Notes: generated by a model not told the origin, from the sequence alone. Shown: positions 1 through 8,266, counted from the stretch's first letter. The stretch is 64,000 bases of DNA from Syntrophotalea acetylenica (GCF_001888165.1 NZ_CP015455.1:1730001-1794000); one strand, 5' to 3'. Numbers and translations: made by a program.

Positions 1-646
1 GCATCGACTGAGGCAGAGACAGCCGCGCCGCAAGGTCCGACAATTGCCGGAAAAAATCCCGCGACAAGGTATAGGGCGCATGGGGCGCAAGGCCGTACTC
101 CATGGCACCGGGAGCATCTTCCCGAAGCGTCTTTTCGAGAATGTCAAGGCTCGCACGGCAACGATCGCGATCATTCCCCAGACCCTCCAGGAACAGCCGC
201 CCGCGCAGCGGGCTTTTGCGGTAGACACCACGCGCGGAAATGCGAGACAGAATATCCCCGACGGCTCCGGTACCGCAGCGCATGACCGCAGTCATGCCGT
301 CGGCAAGCGAAAATCTGTACTCCTCCAGCGGCACGCCACGCAAAACGCCGATCAGCTTCAACAGCCAATCGGTGAATTCGCAGACGCGCCCTGTTTCTCC
401 CGACGCGTCCCACCGGGGAACATGGGTCAGTTCCAGATGGGTATGGGCGTTGGCCATGGGCGGCATCAGCACCGCCTCGCCGAAATCGACGATTGGCAGG
501 CCCTGGGCATCATTCAGAAGAAGGACCGCCGGACCGACCTCGACAATGCGCCCTTTTGCAACCCGCAAAGCACCGTGTTCGATACAGGGCCCCACCATGG
601 TCAGCAGATATCGCGCCAGAAAAATCGTCGGTGCGTTGGCCGCCAT
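1..646 (-). CDS. Amidohydrolase, deaminase/chlorohydrolase type (3' end cut by window)
   Basis: Translating the minus strand from the ATG at 646 gives at least 215 residues of a metal-dependent amidohydrolase of the cytosine deaminase/chlorohydrolase group (SsnA and MTA/SAH deaminase relatives). The metal-binding HTH signature lies near residues 68-70 in the context NAHTHLE, and a second conserved segment reads GLAPHAPYT. The C-terminal half, with the remaining metal ligands, lies outside the window. The start is 14 bases after the panD stop, so it is probably the last gene of the pan transcript, although its substrate need not be related to pantothenate. The family assignment is firm; the substrate cannot be deduced. 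Confidence 0.8.
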   Translation of the reverse strand, partial: MAANAPTIFLARYLLTMVGPCIEHGALRVAKGRIVEVGPAVLLLNDAQGLPIVDFGEAVLMPPMANAHTHLELTHVPRWDASGETGRVCEFTDWLLKLIGVLRGVPLEEYRFSLADGMTAVMRCGTGAVGDILSRISARGVYRKSPLRGRLFLEGLGNDRDRCRASLDILEKTLREDAPGAMEYGLAPHAPYTLSRDFFRQLSDLAARLSLPQSM

Positions 647-660
647 GGATTCGGCGGCTC

Positions 661-1056
661 TCAGATGGCGTTGCGCAGGTTGCCCTGGCCCGGGCTTTCG
701 CTTTTCTGGGAGGTCGGGACGTTCCTGTCATCGACGAATACCAGCTTCGGCTCGTACAGGGAGGCCTTTTCGGCATCGATCTCCAGCCAGCTGGCGATGA
801 TGACCTTGTCACCCCGGGAGACCAGGCGGGCAGCCGCGCCGTTGATGCAGATCACCCCGCTTCCCGGTTGTCCTTCGATGGCGTAGGTCTGAAAACGGGT
901 TCCGTAGGTGACATTCCAGATATCTACCGCCTCGTACGGCAGGATATCGGCCTGTTTCATCAGCTCGGAATCGATGGTGATGCTGCCTTCATAGTCGAGA
1001 TCGGCACCGGTCACGGTAGCACGATGGATTTTGGATTTGAGCATTTTCCGCTTCAT
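661..1056 (-). CDS. panD: Aspartate 1-decarboxylase (pyruvoyl enzyme)
   Basis: Makes beta-alanine from L-aspartate for pantothenate synthesis in the cytoplasm. With the ATG at 1056 the protein is 131 residues and aligns without gaps to the family N terminus. The self-cleavage site is Gly24-Ser25 (YEGS), where Ser25 becomes the pyruvoyl group. A TTG at 1068 would extend the frame by four codons but sits directly on the GAGGAGG Shine-Dalgarno, so 1056 is preferred. The gene lies immediately after panC, whose stop is at 1065. Together with panC and panB it forms a complete beta-alanine and pantoate branch. Confidence 0.95.
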   Translation of the reverse strand: MKRKMLKSKIHRATVTGADLDYEGSITIDSELMKQADILPYEAVDIWNVTYGTRFQTYAIEGQPGSGVICINGAAARLVSRGDKVIIASWLEIDAEKASLYEPKLVFVDDRNVPTSQKSESPGQGNLRNAI

Positions 1057-1064
1057 AGGATATG

Positions 1065-1916
1065 TCAAACCTCCTCGAAGATGTAGTTGTTGTCGATCAG
1101 TCGTGTGCGGCCGATATATACAGCCAGCAACAGGACAGAGTTGGTATCCACGCGTTCGACACTTTCCAGGGTGTCGCCGTCGCAGATTTTTATGTAATCG
1201 ATGCGGGCATCCGGCTCCCGTCCGATACGCTCGCGCACCAGTCCCACCAGGCGCCGGACATGCTGCTCCCCGTGGCGAGCGGCCACGCCGGCCTGGCGCA
1301 TGGCATCGATCAGGGCCAGAGCCTGCCGGCGTTCAGCAGGGGACAGATAGATATTGCGCGAACTCATGGCCAGCCCGTCCGGCTCGCGCACCGTCGGCAT
1401 GCCGAGGATCTCGATGGGCATGTTGAGATCCGCAACCATGCGGCGCAGCACGGTCAACTGCTGGAAATCCTTGCGACCGAACAGGGCGACATGGGGCTGG
1501 ACAATATTAAACAGCTTGCAGACCACCGTTGTCACCCCGCGAAAGTGCCCCGGGCGGCTCTCCCCGCAGAGGGTTTTGGTCAGTCCCTCGACGTTGACAT
1601 AGGTTGCAAAGCCGCCGGGATACATACCCTCTACAGTCGGATGCAAGAGAATATCGACACCGGCCTGCCGTGCCAGTTCGGCGTCGCGCTCGAGATCCCG
1701 GGGATAGGCGGCGAAATCTTCCTTGGGTCCGAACTGGGTGGGATTGACAAAGATAGAAGCCACCAGCAGGTCGCCCCGTTCGCGGCCCTCCCGCATCAGC
1801 GACAGGTGGCCTTCATGCAGACACCCCATGGTTGGCACAAACGCAATGCGCTTTCCGCTCCTGCGGACTTCTTCGCAGCGGCTCTGAACCACTTTGATAT
1901 CATAGATAATTTCCAT
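1065..1916 (-). CDS. panC: Pantothenate synthetase
   Basis: ATP-dependent condensation of pantoate and beta-alanine to pantothenate, 283 residues, the usual family length. The nucleotidyltransferase signature near residue 30 reads [11 protein letters not shown] (HxGH type), and the protein continues through the conserved FVNPTQF and FPGxxTVV-like segments. It sits between panB (22 bases upstream) and panD (downstream) in one minus-strand operon. The Shine-Dalgarno is weak, so translation may be partly coupled to panB. Confidence 0.95.
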   Translation of the reverse strand: MEIIYDIKVVQSRCEEVRRSGKRIAFVPTMGCLHEGHLSLMREGRERGDLLVASIFVNPTQFGPKEDFAAYPRDLERDAELARQAGVDILLHPTVEGMYPGGFATYVNVEGLTKTLCGESRPGHFRGVTTVVCKLFNIVQPHVALFGRKDFQQLTVLRRMVADLNMPIEILGMPTVREPDGLAMSSRNIYLSPAERRQALALIDAMRQAGVAARHGEQHVRRLVGLVRERIGREPDARIDYIKICDGDTLESVERVDTNSVLLLAVYIGRTRLIDNNYIFEEV

Positions 1917-1938
1917 AACAGCTCAGCACATCCTCGTT

Positions 1939-2742
1939 TCAGGAAAAACTGTGTTCAGGGCCGGGAAACACGCCCTGCTTCACTTCGTCGATATAACTTC
2001 TGACCCCCTGCCGGATCAAAGTGGCGGCATCGGCATAGCGCTTGACGAATCGCGGGGAATACTTTTCACACAGACCGAGGATATCGTGAATCACCAGCAC
2101 CTGGCCGTCACAGGCAGCACCCGCGCCGATACCAATGGTCGGGATGTCGAGGGTTGCGGTAATCTGGGCGGCGAGCGCCGCTGGTATGCCTTCGAGAACG
2201 ACAGCGAAAGCACCGGCTTGCTGCACGGCACGCGCGTCATTCAGCAGTTGGCGGGCCTGCTGATCCTGCTTGCCCTGCACCCGATAGCCGCCCATGCGAT
2301 GGATCGACTGGGGAGTGAGCCCGACATGCCCAACCACCGGGATGTCCATATTGACGATAGCCCGTACGATGTCGGCGACATGCTCCCCGCCTTCGATCTT
2401 GACAGCCTGGGCGCCCCCTTCCTTGACCAGGCGTCCGGCATTGAGGCGCGCTTCGCGCAGGTCGACCTGGTAGGACAAAAAGGGCATATCTGCCACCAGA
2501 AAGCCCTGCCCTAACCCGCGCGCCACGGCGCGGCAATGATAGATCATTTCCTCCATGGTCACCGGCAGGGTATGCTCGTAACCGGCAACCGCCACCCCGA
2601 CGGAATCGCCCACCAGCACCATGTCGACCCCCTCCAGGTCCATCAGTCGCGCAAAGGGATAGTCGTAGGCGGTAAGCATGGCGATCTTTTCCCCCTCGGC
2701 CTTCATGCGCTGGATATCGAGAACCGTTTTACGTTTCTGCAT
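1939..2742 (-). CDS. panB: 3-methyl-2-oxobutanoate hydroxymethyltransferase
   Basis: First committed enzyme of pantothenate synthesis; it transfers a hydroxymethyl group from 5,10-methylene-THF to ketoisovalerate. From the ATG at 2742 it is 267 residues, normal for the family, starting MQKRKTVLDIQ and containing the conserved MLTAYDYPFA and VGDSVG segments. The Shine-Dalgarno GGAGA is well placed. The open frame runs further upstream, but that part overlaps the terminator of the leader RNA and does not resemble PanB. It is the first gene of the operon, and its mRNA leader is the structured RNA at 2779-2968. Confidence 0.95.
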   Translation of the reverse strand: MQKRKTVLDIQRMKAEGEKIAMLTAYDYPFARLMDLEGVDMVLVGDSVGVAVAGYEHTLPVTMEEMIYHCRAVARGLGQGFLVADMPFLSYQVDLREARLNAGRLVKEGGAQAVKIEGGEHVADIVRAIVNMDIPVVGHVGLTPQSIHRMGGYRVQGKQDQQARQLLNDARAVQQAGAFAVVLEGIPAALAAQITATLDIPTIGIGAGAACDGQVLVIHDILGLCEKYSPRFVKRYADAATLIRQGVRSYIDEVKQGVFPGPEHSFS

Positions 2743-2778
2743 GGCTCTTCTCCATGACGTGTTGTTCGGATCCCGGCC

Positions 2779-2810
2779 AAAAAAAAAGCCTTTCGGACGC
2801 CGTCCGAAAG
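2779..2810 (-). terminator. Intrinsic terminator just before panB
   Basis: On the minus strand a 9-bp stem (CTTTCGGAC/GTCCGAAAG, 2790-2810) with a 3-nt loop is followed after GG and C by nine T (2787-2779). It ends 37 bases before the panB start codon, so it must be bypassed for panB to be transcribed from the upstream promoter. Confidence 0.85.
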
Positions 2811-2968
2811 ACCTGTGCCTGCAGGAGACATACGAATACCGCTCCCGGTGGTACAACTGCCTTCCGTCCCGGTCCAATGGATCCAGGCGGTATGAAACGT
2901 GCGAAAAAGGCAGACCCCCTGCGGCTCCGGCTCATGTTCCGGGCCTGCATCCACCTCTTTCTCAAAGT
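2779..2968 (-). ncRNA. Structured leader RNA upstream of panB, candidate pan-type attenuator
   Basis: About 190 nt are bounded by a sigma70-like promoter (2975-3003) and an intrinsic terminator. Manual folding gives a closing helix GAAAGA/TCTTTC, GTG/CAC and TGCAGG/CCTGCA, then an internal loop, then an upper arm with CTGCCTT/AAGGCAG and a long hairpin (CCGCCTGG... to ...GGGACGG) with one bulged A on each strand. The 3' strand of the closing helix (TCTTTC) overlaps the 5' arm of the terminator, so the two structures are mutually exclusive, as in an attenuator. A conserved 'pan' RNA motif with bulged adenosines is known upstream of pantothenate genes in deltaproteobacteria. The match is my inference from context and shape. 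A free-standing small RNA is the alternative. Confidence 0.55.
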
Positions 2969-2974
2969 TGGGCA

Positions 2975-3003
2975 TCTATAACACAGGATTGCGGCGCTGT
3001 CCA
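2975..3003 (-). promoter_or_regulatory. Promoter of the pan leader RNA
   Basis: Minus-strand -35 TGGACA (2998-3003), 17-bp spacer, -10 TATAGA (2975-2980) preceded by TG as in an extended -10. The predicted start, near 2968, falls at the base of the closing helix of the leader RNA. Confidence 0.6.
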
Positions 3004-3199
3004 GATTTTTCCCTGATTTCCACATCCGGCAACGGGTTTCCGGCCGAAATCGCATCCTGGAGGCTGCCATGCCGGCCCCGGCCAGCCACGCCACATTTGC
3101 GCCCATGATCTGAAACCTCCCGTCGCCGGCGCGACAAAACCCGACGATACGAGGCTATGCCATAAACCACATTTAATGTTTTTCTCTGTTTCAAATTGT

Positions 3200-3441
3200 T
3201 TTATTCATAAGAAACTTTCCCGTATAATGAATCGAAAATGCTATGTTTCGGGCTGATCAAGCCTGCCACAAAGCGCTAAATCATCCTTTACTGAACGAAC
3301 CGCCTTCGATGCAGGCTTGGAATTACCCGACTGTGGCCGCACGGCATCCGATGAATAAACGGGCTGCATCCCTGGGGGAGGGATCCGGTCCGGCGAGCGG
3401 CAGGTGAGGGACAATCTGCATGATTTGAGGAGAATATCCGC
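3200..3441 (+). promoter_or_regulatory. Promoter and leader of the sensory hydrogenase operon
   Basis: A perfect -10 TATAAT lies at 3223-3228 with only a weak -35 (TTTATT at 3200-3205, 17-bp spacer). The following 210-base leader has no credible gene. It contains a 9-bp inverted repeat CAAGCCTGC/GCAGGCTTG (3258-3266, 3311-3319) and a short hairpin ATCCCT-loop-AGGGAT further down, then the Shine-Dalgarno GAGGAG before 3442. The weak -35 suggests dependence on an activator. The role of the inverted repeat is unknown. Confidence 0.45.
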
Positions 3442-3711
3442 ATGAAAAAACAAATAGTCATCTGCATGGGAAGCTCCTGCTTCAGCCGCGGCAACGATCG
3501 AAATCTTGAAATCATCGAAACTTTTATCGCGGAACACAAAATGGAACATCAGATCGATTTGCGCGGCGCGCGCTGCGAAGACAGTTGTGATCGCGGCCCC
3601 ATCCTCAAGATCGACGACAAAGTGTTTTTCCATGCCAACAAGGCGGATCTTATCAAAATCCTGGAGGAACAGCTGCTCGGCGATGACGGATCCACGCCGG
3701 CCGGGTCGTAA
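3442..3711 (+). CDS. Thioredoxin-like [2Fe-2S] ferredoxin
   Basis: An 89-residue protein with the four-cysteine pattern of thioredoxin-like 2Fe-2S ferredoxins (NuoE C-domain type): Cys8 and Cys13 (CMGSSC), then Cys45 and Cys49 (CEDSC). It has no other domain. It starts at a clear GAGGAG Shine-Dalgarno and precedes the sensory hydrogenase by about 100 bases, the arrangement expected for an electron carrier or redox partner of that sensor. Members of this family commonly accompany bifurcating or sensory [FeFe] hydrogenases; a specific partner role here is inferred. Confidence 0.85.
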   Translation: MKKQIVICMGSSCFSRGNDRNLEIIETFIAEHKMEHQIDLRGARCEDSCDRGPILKIDDKVFFHANKADLIKILEEQLLGDDGSTPAGS

Positions 3712-3814
3712 TCGCCCAGCTCTGCTGCAGGCTTGCAATCCGCCCGTCGCCAACCTGCGAAAAAGACCTCCAAAACTCCGTCCCTGTCGGCACAAAATCT
3801 GAAAAGGTCTTTAC

Positions 3815-5572
3815 ATGAATCAGAACCCGTCTCTTCAACCGGCCATTTTCACCCAGGAAACAGAGTGCCAGGACTGCTCCAAATGCGTCAGGTACTGCCC
3901 GGTCAAAGCTATCAAGGTCGCCGATGGGCAAGCCCGTATCGTTCCGGAAAAATGCGTCAGCTGCGGAACCTGCGTCCGGGTTTGTCCCGCCAATGCCAAG
4001 CGGGTACGTAACGACCTCGACCAGATCCGCCATCTGGTTCGATCCGGCGCGCGGGTTTTCGCCTCCATCGCCCCTTCCTTCGTCAGCGAGTTTCCCGACA
4101 TCCCTTCGACCCACATCATCGCGGCGTTGCGCAAACTTGGCTTTGCCGGCGTAAGCGAGACTGCCCTCGGCGCCCAGGAAGTGTCGGCCCTGGTGGCCAC
4201 GGAACTGGCCAAGGGCGAAAATCGTCTCTATCTTTCCTCCGCCTGCCCGGCAGCGGTGACATTTATCCAGAAATACCTGCCCGAACTCTCGGATTCGATA
4301 ACCAGGGTATATTCCCCCCTGCTGTCGCACTGTACCATGTTGCGGGAACATTTCGGCCACGACGCGAGCATTGTCTTTATCGGACCCTGCGGCGCAAAGA
4401 AAAATGAAGCTGACCGGCATCCGGAACTGCTGGATGCGGCCATCACCTTTGCCGATCTGCGCCAGTGGCTGCTCGACGAACACATCGACCCGGCCGCACT
4501 GCGTCCCGGCGGCGAAGACTGTTTTGTCCCCCAAAACGCCCAGGAAGGCGCCCTCTACCCCGTGGAAGGAGGCATGATCGAGACCATACGCCTGCATGGC
4601 GACTGCGATAATGTGCGCTGCATTACGGTCGCTGGCATCAACGGCATCCGCCACGTGTTGTCGGGATTCAAGCCCAAGACCCTGCCGCAACCGCTGTTCA
4701 TGGAACTGCTGGCCTGCCGCGGGGGCTGCATCAACGGGCCCTGCGCCCAGATGCGGGAAGGCAATCTGGATCAGTGGCAGGAAATCATTGCCCGCGCCGA
4801 AGTGCCGGCCGCGCCACTGCAGCGGATGCCGCGACGCGACATCATGGAAACCATTTTCGACCAACCCCTGCAGACACAGCACTACAGCGATCAGGAGATC
4901 CACCAGGCCCTGCGTCTGATCGACAAGGAAAAAACCGAGGACGAACTCAATTGCGGAGGATGCGGGTACGAAACCTGCCGGGAATTCGCTCACGCCATTC
5001 TCTCGGGACACGCTGAAGTATCCATGTGCCTGTCCTACCTGCGGCGTCAGGCGCAGCGCAAGGCCAATGCGCTGCTGCATTGCATTCCTTCGGCCATTGT
5101 CCTGGTAGACAAGGATCTGCGGGTGGTGGACTGCAACCGGCAGTTCGCCGAACTGTTCAGCAAAGACCTGGCGGAAACCTATGATTACTGCCCGGGACTC
5201 AAGGGCGCGGTACTGGAACACATCCTGCCCTTTCCCCAGCTTTTTCGACAAGCCCTGGACAGCGGCGCGACTCTGCAGCACGATGCCCTGCATGTTGAAG
5301 ATCGCATCTTCCAGATCAACATCTTCCCCATTGAACCGGGGCATGTCACCGGCGGCGTCATCAGCGATATTACGGCGCACGAAATGCCGCGGGAGATGAT
5401 TGCCCGCCGGGCTCGGGAAGTCATCCATAAAAACCTCAAGACGGTTCAGGAAATCGCCTGCAAACTCGGAGAAAACATGGCGGAGACGGAGATTCTCCTG
5501 CGTTCGCTGGCGGAAGGCTTCGCTCCGGCCCGCCCGGTGGTGGACGAAGAACTCCGCGAAGAGGACAGGTAA
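3815..5572 (+). CDS. Sensory [FeFe] hydrogenase with C-terminal PAS domain (HydS type)
   Basis: 585 residues. Two [4Fe-4S] ferredoxin motifs come first (Cys18/21/24/28 and Cys47/50/53/57), then a divergent H-cluster domain: L1 SSACPAA (Cys144), L2 GPCGAKKNE (Cys192), L3 ACRGGC (Cys301, Cys305). A further Fe-S domain follows (about 379-406, CGGCG...C), then a PAS domain (about 420-520). The residue before the L1 cluster cysteine is Ala, where catalytic enzymes have the proton-relay Cys; this and the PAS tail are typical of group C, sensory hydrogenases. It probably reports H2 level or redox state to the phosphatase encoded 6 bases downstream. No HydEFG maturases are in the window. Confidence 0.88.
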   Translation: MNQNPSLQPAIFTQETECQDCSKCVRYCPVKAIKVADGQARIVPEKCVSCGTCVRVCPANAKRVRNDLDQIRHLVRSGARVFASIAPSFVSEFPDIPSTHIIAALRKLGFAGVSETALGAQEVSALVATELAKGENRLYLSSACPAAVTFIQKYLPELSDSITRVYSPLLSHCTMLREHFGHDASIVFIGPCGAKKNEADRHPELLDAAITFADLRQWLLDEHIDPAALRPGGEDCFVPQNAQEGALYPVEGGMIETIRLHGDCDNVRCITVAGINGIRHVLSGFKPKTLPQPLFMELLACRGGCINGPCAQMREGNLDQWQEIIARAEVPAAPLQRMPRRDIMETIFDQPLQTQHYSDQEIHQALRLIDKEKTEDELNCGGCGYETCREFAHAILSGHAEVSMCLSYLRRQAQRKANALLHCIPSAIVLVDKDLRVVDCNRQFAELFSKDLAETYDYCPGLKGAVLEHILPFPQLFRQALDSGATLQHDALHVEDRIFQINIFPIEPGHVTGGVISDITAHEMPREMIARRAREVIHKNLKTVQEIACKLGENMAETEILLRSLAEGFAPARPVVDEELREEDR

Positions 5573-5578
5573 GCAGCG

Positions 5579-6752
5579 ATGAACAACTCACTGTTCGTGG
5601 AAATAGAATCGTTTCAATATAACTGCGTCGGCGAGGATATCTGCGGCGACTGCTTCATGATGGAGAAAACGCCGGGCTTCAATCGCATTATCGCGGTGCT
5701 GTCCGACGGACTGGGACACGGGGTCAAGGCCGGCATCCTTTCCAACATGACGGCGTCCATGGCCCTGAAATTCATCGGCAGCAACCAGGCACTCATTCCC
5801 TCCGCCGAAACCATGATGGACGCCCTGCCCATCTGCCAGAAACGCAAAATCAGTTACGCCACCTTTTCCATCATCGATTACATACCCGGCGAAACCGTAC
5901 GGATCATCGAGATGGACAATCCGCCCTTTATCCTGATCCGCAACGGCAAACTCCTGGACCCGGCCTTCAAGGAAGTATGGTCGCCGCGTCATGAAAACCG
6001 TAAAATGCGGATTTATGAAGTCGATGTAAAACCTCAGGACCGGCTGATTTTCATGTCCGACGGCATCAGCCAGGCAGGCCTTGGGTCCGACCAGCACAAA
6101 CTCGGCTGGCGCCGCCAGGGATGCGCTTCACATGTGATCGATCTGGTGCGCGGGAATCCTTCCATATCCGCCCGGGAACTGGCCCGACAGATCGTCGATA
6201 CGGCGAAAAGTCTCGAGGAAAATCGCCAACCCGGCGATGACATGACAGCCGCCGTATTTTACTTCCGCACCCCGCGACGCACCATTCTGCTGACAGGACC
6301 CCCTTTTCCAAAAATTACGACCGGGAATATGCCTGGATCCTCAATGCATTCCGGGGCAACAAGGTCATTTGCGGAGGAACCTCCGCGGAAATCGTGGCGC
6401 GGGAGCTTGGCAGGGAGATCCACACGGACCTCTCCACGGTCGCCAAAGGCATCCCTCCCCTGGCGACCATGGAAGGCGTCGACCTGATTACGGAAGGCAT
6501 TCTGACTTTGACCCACGCCGCCCAGTATCTGGAACGCGGCGAAGCCCCCAGGAAAGCAACGGTGCCGCCCAATTGACCAACCTTCTGCGTGACAGCGACA
6601 GCATCCAGTTTGTGATCGGCACCAAAATCAACGAGGCGCACCAGTCCCCGCGCCACCCGGAAGACCTGGAGATCCGCCGCAACATAGCCAAGCGCCTGGC
6701 GCGTGTACTGCAAAAAAAGTATCTCAAGGAAGTAAACATCCGCTATATCTGA
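5579..6752 (+). CDS. SpoIIE-family phosphatase, output of the hydrogenase sensor (two frameshifts)
   Basis: PP2C-like SpoIIE serine phosphatase: FYNCVGEDICGD-like start, metal-binding LSDGLGHG (about residues 41-48) and MSDGISQAG (about 160). The frame breaks twice. Near 6299-6307 it moves to -1 (resuming SKNYDREYAWILNAF), and near 6545-6549 to -1 again (resuming QESNGAAQLTNLL, ending VNIRYI at 6752). Adding one C to each C5 run gives a continuous 391-residue protein, so the family C-terminal domain is present but out of frame. The first break also coincides with an in-phase slippery heptamer C CCT TTT. The gene is directly coupled to the sensor gene. Whether it is functional depends on whether the frameshifts are real. 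Confidence 0.8.
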
Positions 6753-6823
6753 CCAGAATGCAAACAGCGCATAGCGAACCGCAAAAATAGAGTACCTTGC
6801 ACACTGCTGACATCGGCACCGTT

Positions 6824-7885
6824 TCAGGCCTGCGCATCGGCCAGCAACGGCAGCAAATTTCCCAGGTCCACCCCCGGCACACCCACCAAGCGTCGCGCAA
6901 TGTCCTTGAAAGCCTCATGCTCGGTGTGCCCGGGATTGTGAACGGCCCGATGTCTGTAGTCCTCCCCTGAAAAAGTCCCCCAGTCAGACAACTGGCTGAA
7001 ATAGGCCGAGAAACCGAAGTCTTTGGCCAGCGCTGCGAAGGCCGGCATTTGGCGGAAATTGTTCCGCTGCACCACGAAACTCAGCCGAATCCGCAAGCCA
7101 AGCGTTGCTATGAAAGCCAGGTTGTGTAACAGACAACCAAAATCACCGCCGCGACGATTCTCCGCATAAGTTGGTGCGCTGGCGGCATCGACGGAGATTT
7201 CCGCCGAACGAATCAGGGCTCGGGCCAAACCCAGCCCCTCCCATGCAGACGCATCCCAGAGTTGCGCGTTGGTATGCAGTCGGAGCGTATGCAGTCGGGG
7301 GAAATCGGAAGTATCCAGATTTTGCAGAAAGGCCAGGTAGGATGGGCTCCCGAAGGGGTCCCCGTAACCGCTCACGGTTATTTCCTCTACGCTCGGTCCG
7401 AAGGCTTGCTTCAGGCGGACTTCTATCTGCCGAATGCGCCCCAGGTAGCGCCCGCCGACCCGAACCAACCCCTTTCGACAACTGGGACAGGCAAGATTGC
7501 AACGCGCATCGTAACAGAGATTGAGCTGACGAGGCCCAAAAGGCAAATGCAGGTCGTTCCGACGCAAGACCTCCCGAAGATATGGCAACGGTACCGCATC
7601 CTGCGGCATCACAGGAGCCTGCCGTCCTGCCAGGCGGGGGCAGCGCACCTGGTCGCACAGGGAAAAACTCCCGTCCAGAACGGATTGACGCAGACGCATG
7701 GCAACCGGGCCGTTCCAGATATAATCGAAAGAATCCCGGAGAAGATTGCCCAGGGGGACATTCACCCAGGATGGGCAGCAGGCAAAGACCGAACCATCGG
7801 CGTGAATCTCGCACCAGACAAACGGTTGGATACACACCAGTTTTTGATGGGATTTGACAGACATACAGCTTGTTGGTGCAGCCAA
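6824..7885 (-). CDS. Radical SAM protein with N-terminal SPASM-like domain
   Basis: About 353 residues from a TTG at 7885 (ATG at 7864 is an alternative, seven codons shorter). The N-terminal 90 residues look like a SPASM auxiliary-cluster domain: CIQPFVWCEIHADGSVFACC, then GNLLRDS...IWN, then CDQVRC. The radical SAM core follows with CNLACPSC binding the SAM [4Fe-4S] cluster. Most SPASM enzymes carry this domain at the C terminus, so the order is permuted. The substrate is unknown. The gene lies 20 bases downstream of a terminator (7906-7944) and after a small lipoprotein gene; its own promoter is not evident. Confidence 0.75.
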   Translation of the reverse strand: MAAPTSCMSVKSHQKLVCIQPFVWCEIHADGSVFACCPSWVNVPLGNLLRDSFDYIWNGPVAMRLRQSVLDGSFSLCDQVRCPRLAGRQAPVMPQDAVPLPYLREVLRRNDLHLPFGPRQLNLCYDARCNLACPSCRKGLVRVGGRYLGRIRQIEVRLKQAFGPSVEEITVSGYGDPFGSPSYLAFLQNLDTSDFPRLHTLRLHTNAQLWDASAWEGLGLARALIRSAEISVDAASAPTYAENRRGGDFGCLLHNLAFIATLGLRIRLSFVVQRNNFRQMPAFAALAKDFGFSAYFSQLSDWGTFSGEDYRHRAVHNPGHTEHEAFKDIARRLVGVPGVDLGNLLPLLADAQA

Positions 7886-7905
7886 AACGAAAATCTCTTC
7901 TCAAG

Positions 7906-7944
7906 AAAAAAGCCTCCATGTGACAAGCACATGGAGGCTTTTTT
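7906..7944. terminator. Bidirectional intrinsic terminator
   Basis: A perfect 12-bp stem (7911-7922 with 7928-7939) and 5-nt loop, flanked by five A on the left and a T run on the right. It can terminate both strands. On the minus strand it separates the lipoprotein gene from the radical SAM gene. Confidence 0.9.
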
Positions 7945-8005
7945 ATGGTGCTGGTTTCCTGCGGAGCAGTGCGTATGCACCGACCAGGGAAGCCATCCGT
8001 CCGAA

Positions 8006-8266
8006 TTACTCGGCAGCGGGCTTCTCTTCGGCCATGGCATCGGCAGCGGCTTCGGTAGCTTCAGCAGCTTCGTCGGCAACGGCTTCAGCAGCTTCGTCGA
8101 CCACGGCTTCAGCGGTCTCGGCAGCTTCTTCAACAGCCTGATCCATAGCCGGAGCAACTTCCTGGGCCTGCTCAACGGCAGCGGGAGCTTCTTCTTTTTT
8201 CTGACAGGCAACCGTCATACCAGCCATAAGAAGGACGCAAAGAAACACAACAACTTTCTTCATCAT
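8006..8266 (-). CDS. Small Ala/Glu-rich lipoprotein
   Basis: 86 residues from the ATG at 8266, with AGGAG seven bases upstream. The signal peptide MMKKVVVFLCVLLMAGMTVAC ends in a lipobox whose Cys would be lipidated. The mature part is almost entirely Ala, Glu, Val and Asp in degenerate repeats such as EAAEAVADEAAEA, predicted to form a single charged helix. There is no catalytic motif. It probably sits on the outer or inner membrane facing the periplasm; function unknown. It has its own terminator just downstream (7906-7944). Confidence 0.8.
   Translation of the reverse strand: MMKKVVVFLCVLLMAGMTVACQKKEEAPAAVEQAQEVAPAMDQAVEEAAETAEAVVDEAAEAVADEAAEATEAAADAMAEEKPAAE

Noticed and set aside
2743-2877. 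N-terminal extension of PanB to 2877
   Set aside because: It would overlap the leader RNA terminator; PanB proteins start at the ATG at 2742, which has a Shine-Dalgarno.
2779-2968. A second 6S RNA upstream of panB
   Set aside because: It has a rod-like shape and similar length, but no sequence match to the 6S arms, whereas the locus at 50324 matches closely. The pan leader explanation fits the gene context better.
3653-5428. A 591-residue minus-strand frame over the hydrogenase gene
   Set aside because: Shadow of the well-supported plus-strand hydrogenase gene; low-complexity composition and no start signal.
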